From Dasyornis broadbenti (lineage: Eukaryota > Chordata > Aves > Passeriformes > Dasyornithidae): a DNA stretch of 64,000 nt. Below, one piece after another: positions 42,101 through 48,065 of this stretch. How positions within the stretch are numbered: position 1 is the stretch's first letter; every line of letters starts with the position of its first letter. Below the pieces are notes generated by a model. It was not told where the DNA came from. It saw nothing but the letters and a program-made list of their open reading frames with translations, and did no database searches. The position numbers and the translations under genes are program-made. Where the stretch lies: NCBI GenBank assembly GCA_013397935.1, contig VZRN01005622.1, forward strand, positions 5,534,342 through 5,598,341, read 5' to 3'.

Positions 42101-45100
42101 TCTTCTCAGCAGCTGTTGGAGTGTTTTGTTTTGGATTTGGACAGACTTCACATAAATTTTCGTCTGATTGCTGAATTGTAGGAGATTATATACTTCAGCA
42201 TGTATTGACACTTAAGATCATCTGGCCGTGGATCTTTGTGATCCAGAAAGCCAAATTTGCATCTACAGGGCTGGGTAGCCCAGTGAAAGTAGTTTGGTTT
42301 GCTCTTTAGTGGCAGGACCTTTTTTAGAAAGGCAGGGCATTTTTAGAAGAGGTAGTCTGAGTGCTACTCTGATGGCTGGAATTACAGACTTTCACTGCTG
42401 AGGCTGTGTACTAAACAGGGGTTACCTCTCTAAACCATGTTTAAACAGTTACAGATAACAAAGGAATGCAACATGGCTGATTCTGTGCTTTCTTGCCAAA
42501 TATGTTGTAAGGCTTGGTGCTGTGACCACTTCCCTGGGGAGTCTGTTCCAGTGCCCGGCCATTCTCCGGGTGAAAAACCTTTTCCTGATATCCATTCTAA
42601 ACCTCCCCTTCATTTTGATTCAGCCACTTCGTTTATCCAAGCTTACAACTGGTTTATATTATGCCTTCTCAAGTGTTGGAAATGACAGTCCATTTTCTTA
42701 AAATATATCTGCATGTAGTGTTAAGTAGATACTTAAAATTAAGTCTCAGTATTCAATTGTTTACCTTTAGCTACTCTCCAAAACGGATGTTACCCAAACT
42801 GCTAAAGTTCAACAAAAAAGTAGTCAAAAAAAAAACTACCTTGATGAGGTTTTTTGTTTGTTTGTTGTTTGGGGTTTTTTTAACAAGACAGTGGCATTAT
42901 TGCAGCAGGATACCATTTCCCTGAAATATGTCCAGCCTTATGAAACATACTTTTTGACGTCTTTCTTTCTTATCATCCCTGTCCAGCCAATGAATAAAAT
43001 TTCCAGTCTTGTTTAAAACAGGTCAAGGATAATTCCAAGATATGTCACCAGCTGAACGTGGAGGATGGTGCCCAGTGCACAGAGCAGTGAATTCTGCCTT
43101 GCTTCACCTTTCCACAGGGCTGGATCAAGTCACTCATGCTTTGTGACACTGGAAAACCTCTCAAAATGTCTGGCATCTGTCATATCTGAAATTATACATA
43201 TATGTTTGATGCCTATTTTTCTTATTCAAGAGTACTACCTTTATTTTTGGCCCAATTTAGGTAAATTTCAATTGAAACATTCTCTTGAGTAGACAGAGAA
43301 TTAGCTGTATATATAGTGATGGCGTTTGGAAAACACAGCTTATCCCAGATTTTTTGTGGAAATAGAAGTGCACACTATTACAAAATGCTGAGGTTACATT
43401 TTTAATAGTGAAGGGTTTTCTCCCACCAATTTCACTTGAGAATATTGACCTCAGAAACATCTCTCATCTCACTTTTTTTAACCTGTTGTTGTCTTATATC
43501 TCTGTGAATTGTGCCTACAGCTTTATTGTGAATTGCTTTTGTATTGCGTCTTCCTTGCGTGACACCTTTATTTTTTCTTCACATTGTATGTTCCACAGAG
43601 CACTGTTGTATCCTGATGAACATTTTACATATTCCAGTTTTATGTCTTAATGCAAGAATGGAAAAATATAATGAAGCAAATTATATGTGTGTTTTATAAG
43701 TAGTATTTTAAAATATGCAGAATTTGAGAACCCCTTAAGCTGTGCTAATTTAGACAAACAAATTCAAAAGTCTTTGTGTCTTTTTTTTGTTGTTGTTCTT
43801 TCTGTGAACTTATTACTTCATTGACTGACTGTGCATTTTTTTTAAATGTCATGACATACCCTCAGACATAAGGATATGTGTGCTAGTTTAACCTAGTATT
43901 TTAAAGAAGAATCCCATAATTCATATAGTTTATCCTTATATATGTCAGCAATGCATCTGATACACATTCTTACATCCCAGCCCGTTTTCTTTAATGCTCA
44001 TTACACTGAAGACCTTGAGCAATTACAGCACAAGCTGCTGTATTCTTGAATGGACTTAGCAAAAATCGTAAATATCAGGAAGGGTATATTAGTATCCTTT
44101 ACTCTTTGTTGATATCCATAACTGATATGCTAATATCTAAGTGCCTAAAGTTTATTGCAGGTTTTGGTAATGATTTGTAAGAAAATATTGTGATTTGAAA
44201 AAGCAGTGAGAGGCCTTCCTTTGTGTTTTTAAAGCTCAAGCTTTTGGAAAAATACCCATCAGCAGTTCTAACGGTAACATAATACCTTTTGGGGTGGGGA
44301 GAGAAGGGCAGAGGGAGGGCTGAAAGTAAACAAGAGAATTTGTTTCTTCAGTTCAAGCTAAATATTATTTCTTCATTCCACTAGTGCATGATGTCATCGT
44401 AATTGCTCTTCTCTTTCAACTCTGCAGACTTGCCACCTCCTCCCGTGCCACCTCCAGCCATCAAATCCCCGACGGCGCAGTCCAAGTCGCAGCTGGAGGT
44501 GCGACCGGTCATGTTGCCAAAACTCGCTTCCATCGAAGCGAGGACAGACCGCTCGGCCGAGAGGAAAGGAGCGAGCTACAAGGGCAGGGACGGGGCGGAG
44601 GGCAGGCAGCATCCTCCACCCGACGTGCGGACAAACTCGGGAGAGCGCAGGGAATGCCAGGAGCAGCCGAGCGACGGGAAACTGCGCGGAAGTAAAGCAC
44701 CAAAACGAGAAGGCACACCAGCAAAAACTCATCTTCTTCAAGGTCATTCTGCCTGCTCGGGGTTTGCTGGAGACCTGGGTGTTGGGCACTGGGAGCCTTG
44801 CAGGCTGCTGGATTTGCCCCCATTTATCATAACTGCAGTGTTAATATCAGTCACACCGCAGGTTCCTGTTAGGGTAAAACAGAAATGCAAGCTCATTACA
44901 AACTTACAAAACACCTTTTTCCTGTCTTGCGGCCCTTAGATGCATTAAAGCTAATGCTGAGGAAACCAAGAAGAAATACTCCTGAAGAGTTATAAGGATC
45001 AGTGTCCTTGCTCCCACCATACACTTGTAGTCTAGTTATATTTAATGAATCTAATTATAATCTGGTTTATAACAGAACTGAGTGAAGTCAGATAGTAGAT

Positions 45101-46782
45101 CTGTAAGTCAGAAACTTAACTTTTCTACCAAAGGATCAGCACTTGGCTCATTTTGCTGATTTGTAGAGGACAAAAGGGTCAGAATGATACCTGGTCCAGT
45201 TTCATAAGTAAGAAAGCCCTAGTAGTTGTGCATTAATTATAAATACTACATGACATGGCATTTTATGAGCCAGACCTGATCAAAGTAGTCTCTTAAATAT
45301 GGAAGGTGATAAGTTTACAAATTAATGGAATATGCCATGAGTTCACTAAAAACACAGATTGGTACAAATGCCTGGTCCTTTCTGCCCACAGGTATTTAGG
45401 GATAACATCAGAGGTGTTTGGGTAGTAAGTTGGTTAAATGGGCACATGAATAAATGTTTGATTACAGTGTATTGCTATAGAGAAAAGTTATTAGAATGCT
45501 ACCATAGAGGATGGTAATGAATTTTAAAGGATGACTGGTAATTCTGTCTCAAATTCAACCTGAGAAATTCAGGGTCCAGTATTTAGATGGAGTGCGTTCC
45601 TTGTATCATACATGTATTCTCATTTCCTCCTACTCTGTCATATCAAATATATACTACAAGGGGTAGGGGTTTTTTAATTTTCCTGTAGAACATAGACCAG
45701 GGATCCTAAATTGTAATGAAATGGACACTAATCACGAATTAGTTTTTCTGTGGTGAATGTTACCCTGTAAAGACTATAAATTTTCTTGAGAAAGCTTCTA
45801 TAATACTGTTACTGAAGCAGCGTATTTCATGTTTTTGTCAGGCATCATTTAAACCTCCTGAGAATAATAAAAAATAAATCAGCTGCATGCAGAAATCTTA
45901 GGTTCACAGTATCTCTGGGCTTGTAAACATAACAATGTATGCATTTAATTACACAGAGGACATCCTGCCATATTCTAGACCAACGTTTCCAACATCAAAT
46001 AATCCTAGAGATCCCAGCTCCTCCAGCTCCATGTCGTCAAGAGGGTCAGGAGGCAGACAGAGGGCGGATCAAGCAAATCTAGCCCGAAGGAATGTTGCAG
46101 AAATGCAAGTACTGGGAGCCTATGAACAAGGAGAAGAGGAAGAAGAAGAAGAGATGGAGGTAACTGCTGTTGTAATACTGAAGATGAATACAATAAGGCT
46201 GGTTTTGTTTCTAGACACATGCCAAGAAAAAAATGCTTTTGAACCAGAAATATTTCTGTTCAGGAAAATTAGCGCATCTGTCTGTCCATTAATGTTATGC
46301 CCAATCAAAGTAAATAAACTTTAAGAATGTGTCAAAAAAACCCAAGTAATATATATATAGTATGATATAATTGTCACCACACTAAAACTTACGGAACAGA
46401 ATTTGCAGAAATACAATCTTTTGAAGTGCACTTTACATTACCCAGATTCTTTCAAAAGTGAAAATAAAGAACTAGAGGATCTAAGAACACCATGACATTG
46501 CCTTTCATATCTTTTGACAGTTTATGATTCTAGATTTTATTAGATATTAAGATATGAACTTTTTTCTTTATTTTTTCTGCCTGATGATCCTGATTCAATT
46601 TAAATACTGATTGTAGAAAGGGTGGCCAACATACAGTCACCCTGCTGTGCATTATTAAAAGTAGTGATTAACATTTAAAGTTAGCAAATCTCTAAGAAGA
46701 ATGTAAAACAAATTTTAAATAATAAAGTTTAACATACAGTAATTTATATCCTCTTTTTTTAATACAGGAAACAGAAAGCTGA
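57..46782 (+). CDS. ROBO1: ROBO1 roundabout receptor, 3' half (15 coding exons, 5' end outside window)
   Basis: Roundabout receptors are single-pass membrane proteins that bind SLIT ligands and relay repulsion to the growth-cone cytoskeleton. The exons I join are 57-178, 3751-3922, 11088-11285, 14693-14719, 17364-17406, 21006-21160, 24517-24852, 27386-27493, 30171-30315, 30622-30873, 34611-35020, 36812-36964, 44428-44742, 45957-46159 and 46768-46782. Every junction is AG/GT and every phase matches. The sum is 2654 bases: two bases finishing a split Ala codon, 883 codons and TGA. In window residue numbers, the last FN3 domain is about 1-98, the membrane helix about 126-146, PTPYATTQ 297-304, [11 protein letters not shown] 412-422, and polyproline blocks near 526-536 and 709-717. 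From memory of the human proteins, the tail (LPPPPVPPP exon, EDILPY, final ETES) is ROBO1; ROBO2 ends differently. The five Ig domains, the other FN3 domains and the promoter lie upstream of the window. Confidence 0.97.
179..3750 (+). other. ROBO1 intron (3.6 kb), no gene seen
   Basis: AT-rich intron from GT at 179 to AG at 3749-3750, with a TTCCCTGCAG acceptor. Open frames here (for example 1370-1600 minus, 2676-2966 plus) are short, have no recognisable domain and lack splice signals that would suit the phase-0 flanking exons. I recognise no mobile element in it. Confidence 0.85.
3751..3922 (+). CDS. ROBO1: ROBO1 exon 2 of 15: second half of last FN3 domain
   Basis: The acceptor is cag at 3748-3750 and the donor gtgagc starts at 3923. 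Entry is phase 0 and exit leaves one base. It encodes VWCLGNESRYHINKTVDG, then the FN3 signature L-x-P-G-x-x-Y followed by VEVAAS, up to KSEPQFIQL (residues 42-98). Two sequons, NES (47-49) and NKT (54-56), fit an extracellular, probably glycosylated domain. The exon ends where the FN3 fold ends. Confidence 0.97.
3923..11087 (+). other. ROBO1 intron (7.2 kb), with a GTTT repeat
   Basis: Second-largest intron of the window, AT-rich, ending in the acceptor CTGTTTCAG at 11087. Apart from the GTTT microsatellite at 6671-6730 and a purine-rich stretch near 5797-5840 I see no recognisable element. The many 60-80 codon open frames look like chance frames. Confidence 0.82.
6671..6730. repeat. (GTTT)n tetranucleotide microsatellite
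   Basis: Fifteen tandem GTTT units with one T-to-C interruption at 6718. The 69-codon KQTN frame and the FVCL frame across it are products of the repeat, not genes. Confidence 0.97.
11088..11285 (+). CDS. ROBO1: ROBO1 exon 3 of 15: juxtamembrane stalk and transmembrane helix
   Basis: The acceptor is TTTCAG at 11082-11087. The donor gtgccc (11286 on) is weak, with no consensus after GT. The exon enters with two bases and leaves one. After a short stalk (SHGNPVSSEDQVSLAQQ) comes DVVKQPAF, then a 21-residue hydrophobic helix at about 11168-11230 (residues 126-146, with IGAACWIILMVFSIWLY), then a basic stop-transfer stretch RHRKKR, and TSTYAGIRK at the start of the cytoplasmic tail. In ROBO1 this stalk is where metalloprotease shedding occurs (family knowledge). 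The orientation is type I, with an extracellular N-terminus. Confidence 0.97.
11286..14692 (+). other. ROBO1 intron (3.4 kb), no gene seen
   Basis: Starts with the weak donor and ends at TTTTTCAG. A 117-codon plus-strand open frame at 11536-11889 has several hydrophobic stretches but no family resemblance that I recognise, and opposite-strand frames overlap it. I treat it as chance. Just upstream of the next exon is a second AG (14653-14654) after a pyrimidine tract. Confidence 0.82.
14693..14719 (+). CDS. ROBO1: ROBO1 exon 4 of 15: 27-base microexon
   Basis: Twenty-seven bases between TTTTTCAG (ending 14692) and the donor gtatat (14720 on). It enters with two bases and leaves one, so it is frame-neutral whether included or skipped. 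It encodes V-PSFTFTPT (residues 165-173) just inside the membrane, exactly as in human ROBO1 from memory. It is too short for ordinary gene finders. Confidence 0.95.
16995..17060. repeat. Fold-back fragment like a dispersed sauropsid palindromic repeat
   Basis: The segment is built around arms TAACTC (17015-17020) and GAGTTA (17035-17040), with CACTGAAGTCAGCA between them, and is preceded by ACCTAAATTCTTCC. From memory this resembles a palindromic repeat common in reptile and bird genomes, with a core like ACTCCATTGAAGTCAATGG. The family name is not certain. Confidence 0.45.
17095..17115. repeat. (TG)n dinucleotide microsatellite
   Basis: About ten TG units, uninterrupted, within an intron. 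Confidence 0.95.
17364..17406 (+). CDS. ROBO1: ROBO1 exon 5 of 15: 43-base exon
   Basis: The acceptor is ATTTCAG (ending 17363) and the donor gtaatt (17407 on). It enters with two bases and leaves two (the AG of an Arg codon), so it is not frame-neutral. It encodes V-TYQRGGEAVSSGG (residues 174-187), the proximal cytoplasmic segment conserved between ROBO1 orthologues. Confidence 0.95.
17407..21005 (+). other. ROBO1 intron (3.6 kb), with an LTR fragment
   Basis: AT-rich intron. It contains the antisense LTR fragment at 19226-19285 and a poly-A run near 18958-18974. The 116-codon frame at 20028-20378 has no recognisable domain and is judged to be chance. Confidence 0.82.
19226..19285 (-). mobile_element. 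Bird ERVL-type LTR fragment, antisense
   Basis: TGTGGTGGTTTGACTCCAGC and the following CCGGCACCCACACAGCCAC resemble the reverse complement of the 3' end of a common bird endogenous-retrovirus LTR, which on its own strand ends near GCCGGCTGGGGTTAAACCACA (memory of the family). About 60 bases are recognisable, diverged, with no internal viral sequence and no partner LTR seen. It is a non-functional remnant. Confidence 0.65.
21006..21160 (+). CDS. ROBO1: ROBO1 exon 6 of 15: proximal cytoplasmic tail
   Basis: The acceptor is TTTTTAAAG (ending 21005) and the donor gttaga (21161 on) is weak. It enters with one base, closing an Arg codon, and leaves one. It encodes [20 protein letters not shown], then a Asn/Ser/Cys-rich stretch NHNDCSINCCTSGNGNSDSN and LTTYSRP (residues 189-239). 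The WLADTWP block is shared by ROBO paralogues; the Cys/Asn-rich stretch is ROBO1-type. Confidence 0.97.
21161..24516 (+). other. ROBO1 intron (3.4 kb), no gene seen
   Basis: AT-rich. An exon-like segment at about 22076-22120 with plausible splice sites was examined and rejected because its phase does not fit. No mobile element recognised. Confidence 0.82.
24517..24852 (+). CDS. ROBO1: ROBO1 exon 7 of 15: PYATTQ tyrosine motif
   Basis: The acceptor is GGTTAG (ending 24516) and the donor gtgaag (24853 on). The length is 336, phase-1 symmetric. It encodes [20 protein letters not shown], then TVYGDVDLSNKINEMKTF, then PTPYATTQLIQS (residues 297-308, Tyr300, DNA from 24687) and PPIQYNIMEQNKLNK (Tyr341). 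The PYATTQ motif is the conserved cytoplasmic motif usually called CC1. In fly Robo, tyrosines of these motifs are Abl substrates and Enabled also binds here (family knowledge). Several NxS/T matches here are cytoplasmic and so not glycosylated. Confidence 0.97.
24853..27385 (+). other. ROBO1 intron (2.5 kb), with a GATA repeat
   Basis: AT-rich intron holding the GATA microsatellite at 27033-27100. It ends in a poor pyrimidine tract (AAACTTGCAG), which would suit variable use of the next exon. No gene recognised. Confidence 0.82.
27033..27100. repeat. (GATA)n tetranucleotide microsatellite
   Basis: About seventeen uninterrupted AGAT/GATA units within an intron, about 285 bases upstream of exon 8. 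Confidence 0.97.
27386..27493 (+). CDS. ROBO1: ROBO1 exon 8 of 15: probable cassette exon
   Basis: The acceptor is CTTGCAG (ending 27385) and the donor gtgagt (27494 on). The length is 108, phase-1 symmetric. It encodes D-YRVNDNIAPTIPYNQSYDQ then NTGGSYNSSDRGSSTS (residues 352-387). From memory, the corresponding exon of human ROBO2 is absent from the common ROBO2 isoform, so this exon may be optional in ROBO1 as well; the weak acceptor fits this. Confidence 0.95.
27494..30170 (+). other. ROBO1 intron (2.7 kb), no gene seen
   Basis: AT-rich. It contains an inverted repeat at 28571-28618 (see findings) and A/T homopolymers. No coding sequence or mobile element recognised. Confidence 0.82.
30171..30315 (+). 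CDS. ROBO1: ROBO1 exon 9 of 15: LLPPPP (Ena/VASP-type) motif
   Basis: The acceptor is TTATTCCCAG (ending 30170) and the donor gtaaga (30316 on). It enters with two bases and leaves two. After a basic stretch (GHKKGARTPKAPKQ) comes [20 protein letters not shown] (residues 407-426; [11 protein letters not shown] is encoded by 30242-30274), then DYSLSVDE. The LPPPP core is the motif usually called CC2, a binding site for EVH1 domains of Ena/VASP proteins (family knowledge). Confidence 0.97.
30316..30621 (+). other. ROBO1 intron (306 bases)
   Basis: Shortest intron of the set, with donor gtaaga and an acceptor ATTAATTTTAG. Nothing else recognised. Its small size would make retention possible, but in-frame stops occur. 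Confidence 0.88.
30622..30873 (+). CDS. ROBO1: ROBO1 exon 10 of 15: acidic block and PTPPVRG
   Basis: The acceptor is ATTTTAG (ending 30621) and the donor gtgtgt (30874 on). It enters with one base and leaves two. It encodes YDQEIPCPVPPARMYLQQDE, an acidic run ELEEEEEDE (457-464), [20 protein letters not shown], and [20 protein letters not shown] (487-506). The PTPPVRG and TATLTPSP blocks are shared with ROBO2, which supports the assignment to the family. Confidence 0.97.
30874..34610 (+). other. ROBO1 intron (3.7 kb), no gene seen
   Basis: AT-rich intron ending in TTTTTATGCAG. Opposing open frames at 32648-32902 and 32655-32873 are short and have no recognisable domain. No mobile element recognised. 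Confidence 0.82.
34611..35020 (+). CDS. ROBO1: ROBO1 exon 11 of 15: polyproline and Ser/acidic tail segment
   Basis: The acceptor is TTTTATGCAG (ending 34610) and the donor gtgagt (35021 on). It enters with one base and leaves one. Largest coding exon here (410 bases). It starts [20 protein letters not shown] (521-540), a class of SH3 ligand, then [51 protein letters not shown], a serine-rich stretch and [20 protein letters not shown], ending MHEAAG. The alanine-rich [16 protein letters not shown] stretch could form a helix. This exon is more GC-rich than the surrounding intron. Two long opposite-strand frames (34665-35084 and 34678-35064) are shadows. Confidence 0.97.
35021..36811 (+). other. 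ROBO1 intron (1.8 kb), with a fold-back element
   Basis: The fold-back at 36058-36128 is listed separately. A 122-codon open frame at 35711-36079 runs into that element, has no recognisable domain and is overlapped by a minus-strand frame. It is judged not to be a gene. Confidence 0.8.
36058..36128. repeat. MITE-like fold-back element
   Basis: The outer arms are GGATGAAATCCTG (36058-36070) and CAGGATTTTATCC (36116-36128), complementary at 12 of 13 positions. Between them lie GATTGAAGT and GGCAAAACTCCCATTC, then GGGGC. It resembles, from memory, a dispersed palindromic repeat of reptile and bird genomes whose core includes GGCAAAACTCCCATTGACTT. No transposase is seen, and the family name is uncertain. 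Confidence 0.6.
36812..36964 (+). CDS. ROBO1: ROBO1 exon 12 of 15
   Basis: The acceptor is ATTTCCAG (ending 36811) and the donor gtaagt (36965 on) is strong. The length is 153, phase-1 symmetric. It encodes G-RRHFHASHCPRPTSPVSTDS (658-677), NMSAVVIQKVRPAKKQKHQP (678-697) and GHLRREVYTD. The PRPTSPxSTDSNxSAA pattern is conserved with ROBO2. With exon 11 the junction reads AAGGRRH, one Gly more than the human AAGRRH that I remember. Confidence 0.96.
40839..40978 (-). mobile_element. CR1 LINE fragment, 3' end (part 1)
   Basis: GAATGATAGAATGGCCTAGG, GTTGGAAGGGACCTCAAAG, CCATGGGCAGGGACACTTTC, CACTGGACCAGGTTGCTCAG and CAGCCTGGCCTTGAGCACTT are the well-known 3' tail of bird CR1 elements in reverse complement, with the terminal ATTCTATG-like octamer at the left end. 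It breaks off at CCAGGGATC. CR1 is the dominant LINE of birds, so this supports avian origin. Confidence 0.92.
42070..42140 (+). mobile_element. Bird ERVL-type LTR fragment, 5' end
   Basis: TGTCCTGGTTTCAGCTGGCG, TAGAGTTAATTTCTTCTCAG, CAGCTGTTGGAGTG and TTTTGGATTTGG follow the start of a common bird endogenous-retrovirus LTR (beginning TGTCCTGGTTTC, memory of the family), and similarity is lost after about 70 bases. No viral genes lie next to it. It lies inside the 1.5 kb that separates the two CR1 fragments. Confidence 0.75.
42523..42635 (-). mobile_element. CR1 LINE fragment (part 2)
   Basis: CACTTCCCTGGGGAGTCTGT, TCCAGTGCCCGGCCATTCTC, CGGGTGAAAAACCTTTTCCT and GATATCCATTCTAAACCTCC match the CR1 3' region in the same (minus) orientation. 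In the CR1 consensus as I remember it, this begins about ten bases after the point where the fragment at 40839-40978 stops. Confidence 0.88.
44428..44742 (+). CDS. ROBO1: ROBO1 exon 13 of 15: LPPPPVPPP exon
   Basis: The acceptor is AACTCTGCAG (ending 44427) and the donor gtcatt (44743 on) is weak. The length is 315, phase-1 symmetric. It encodes D-LPPPPVPPPAIKSPTAQSK (709-727), SQLEVRPVMLPKL, EARTDRSAERKGASYKGRDG, and a basic Gln/Gly/Arg-rich segment ending PAKTHLLQ. This or the exon-11 block is the CC3 polyproline motif that binds SH3 domains of srGAP proteins; I cannot decide which from sequence alone. The exon is GC-rich with roughly two dozen CpG, and its middle differs more from the human protein than the other exons do. 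Long opposite-strand frames here are shadows. Confidence 0.94.
44743..45956 (+). other. ROBO1 intron (1.2 kb), no gene seen
   Basis: AT-rich after the first 150 bases, ending at ATTACACAG. No element recognised. Confidence 0.85.
45957..46159 (+). CDS. ROBO1: ROBO1 exon 14 of 15: Ser-rich and Glu-run C-terminus
   Basis: The acceptor is TTACACAG (ending 45956) and the donor gtaact (46160 on). It enters with two bases and leaves in phase 0. It encodes E-DILPYSRPTFPTSNNPRDP, SSSSSMSSRGSGGRQRADQA, NLARRNVAEMQVLGAYEQGE and then a glutamate run (EEEEEEE) and ME (to residue 880). The human tail that I remember reads GEDNNEELEETES; here it is replaced by pure Glu coded by GAG/GAA repeats. Confidence 0.96.
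46160..46767 (+). other. ROBO1 last intron (608 bases)
   Basis: AT-rich, ending CTCTTTTTTTAATACAG. If it were retained, translation would run on in frame to a TAA at 46322-46324. Confidence 0.85.
46768..46782 (+). CDS. ROBO1: ROBO1 exon 15 of 15: last four codons and stop
   Basis: The acceptor is TTTAATACAG (ending 46767). It reads GAA ACA GAA AGC TGA, giving ETES and the stop at 46780-46782, the same last residues as human ROBO1 from memory. Most of this exon is 3' UTR. Confidence 0.95.
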   Translation, partial: ETES

Positions 46783-48065
46783 AGACAACGACATGTACTG
46801 TAACAGGCTTTTAAAATCTAATCAGAAAAAAAATTAAATCACTTAAGATGCCTCAAGTCTGATGATGTTTGACGCCAGAAATAATGTTCAGTGCAATCAG
46901 TGTACAATTTTTCCTTTTTCTTCATGCCATCAGAATGCTAGTTTTTCTTTTACTCTTTCTTTGTAAACCCTCCTCACTAGGAACGGCCCTTGCCAATTCC
47001 GTAACGCTGAGCGCATCACCTTCGCTGCCCGAGGAGGCAGGGAAGCTGCTCTTCGAGGTACTTGGGCCAGCTGCTGCTTCAGGATTAGAACAGAAGGGAA
47101 TTCCAGGGCCTGGGATTCCAAGGTTTCTCCCCAGCGAGGTGCTCAGGGCACTGCCAGTTCACCCATGAGCCAATCGATAGCATCACAAGCGACACAGCGT
47201 TGGTTGAAAAGGTCCCCAAAGTGAACGTGGTGCAGAACACTCTTTGATTCTCGGGGTTTCACTGTAGTCTGCAGTCAGTGCAAATGGTATCTCGCAGTTT
47301 CCATACAGACTGTGTGTCTTGTTTTCTGCCAGTCTCTTGCTAACCTTTTGCAGATGATACAGTTTGACAAATGAAAGTAAAATTAATTTGGGACAAGGTG
47401 GCTCTTATTGTAAATATGTACTCATTTTAAACCCCTGTGGTACTTTGATTTGTCTTTCCATTTTCATCATTAAATACATTCTTATTAAAAATGTCCTTTG
47501 GGATAGGCAGGAGGTAAGCCAATGTAATTGCTATTTGCCTAATCATAGCATGAGCAAGTTTCTCTGAAACTTTTTGTAATTTTCAGCTTCAACAATGCTT
47601 ATGAAAAGAAAATCAATGGACATTTTTAATAATGATTAGGTAATATCATCAGCTATTACTGGCCCAAATCTCAGACCTCTACTTGCGTCAATTCACCTTA
47701 AAGAAGAAGTGCCACTTAAAGAAGTTTCGTTTGATCTTGGCAATGAATTTTTTTGTAATGCACTGCTTATCTTTTTTTTTTTTTTTTGGTTTTAAAAGCA
47801 CAATCACTAAACTTTGTTTGTAAACCATTGTAACTATTAACCTTTTTTTTTGTCTTACTGAAAATGTTAAGCATTTGTTTGGGATATTTTTCATCTTCTT
47901 GTTAATGCTCTATGTTTGTATTTGGAATATTTGAATGATGACAGATGGTAAAGTAACAAACGTAAATGTGGGCCATAATCAAAACACTTCTCGCTTTTCC
48001 TGGACTTACAGAAAATTACCAATTTTTCTGTGGCCTCTCTCAACATTGGATTATCATTAAAGCTG
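46783..48065 (+). other. ROBO1 3' UTR (end approximate)
   Basis: Begins right after the stop. Segments such as AAATGTTCAGTGCAATCAG near the start, and AATGTTAAGCATTTGTTTG followed by GGGATATTTTTCATCTT near 47.86 kb, resemble the human ROBO1 3' UTR that I remember, so the UTR reaches at least about 47.97 kb. The end is set at the first good hexamer after that (ATTAAA, 48056-48061) and is an inference. T-rich tracts occur at 47771-47788 and 47842-47850. Confidence 0.65.
48056..48061 (+). terminator. Candidate ROBO1 poly(A) signal ATTAAA
   Basis: ATTAAA follows the last UTR segment with human-like similarity. No canonical AATAAA is seen between 47.0 and 48.1 kb. Other ATTAAA candidates lie near 48446-48451, so the choice is tentative. 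Confidence 0.35.

Larger units (their letters stand above)
36965..44427 (+). other. ROBO1 intron (7.5 kb), with CR1 and LTR fragments
   Basis: Largest intron of the window. It holds a CR1 fragment (40839-40978), an LTR fragment (42070-42140), a second CR1 fragment (42523-42635), and a purine-rich stretch at about 37709-37765. It ends in TCTTTCAACTCTGCAG. Nothing gene-like recognised. Confidence 0.82.

Noticed and set aside
42070..42140. A provirus around the LTR fragments
   Set aside because: Only about 60-70 bases of each LTR are recognisable, in opposite orientations and 23 kb apart, with no gag, pol or env sequence between.
44394..44823. 131- and 104-codon minus-strand frames and a 103-codon second plus frame at exon 13
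   Set aside because: The high GC of this exon removes stop codons in all frames; only the LPPPPVPPP frame matches ROBO1.
57..46782. Assignment to ROBO2, the paralogue
   Set aside because: ROBO2, as I remember it, lacks the SQLEVRP/EDILPY exons and ends differently. The sequence here follows ROBO1 to the ETES end.
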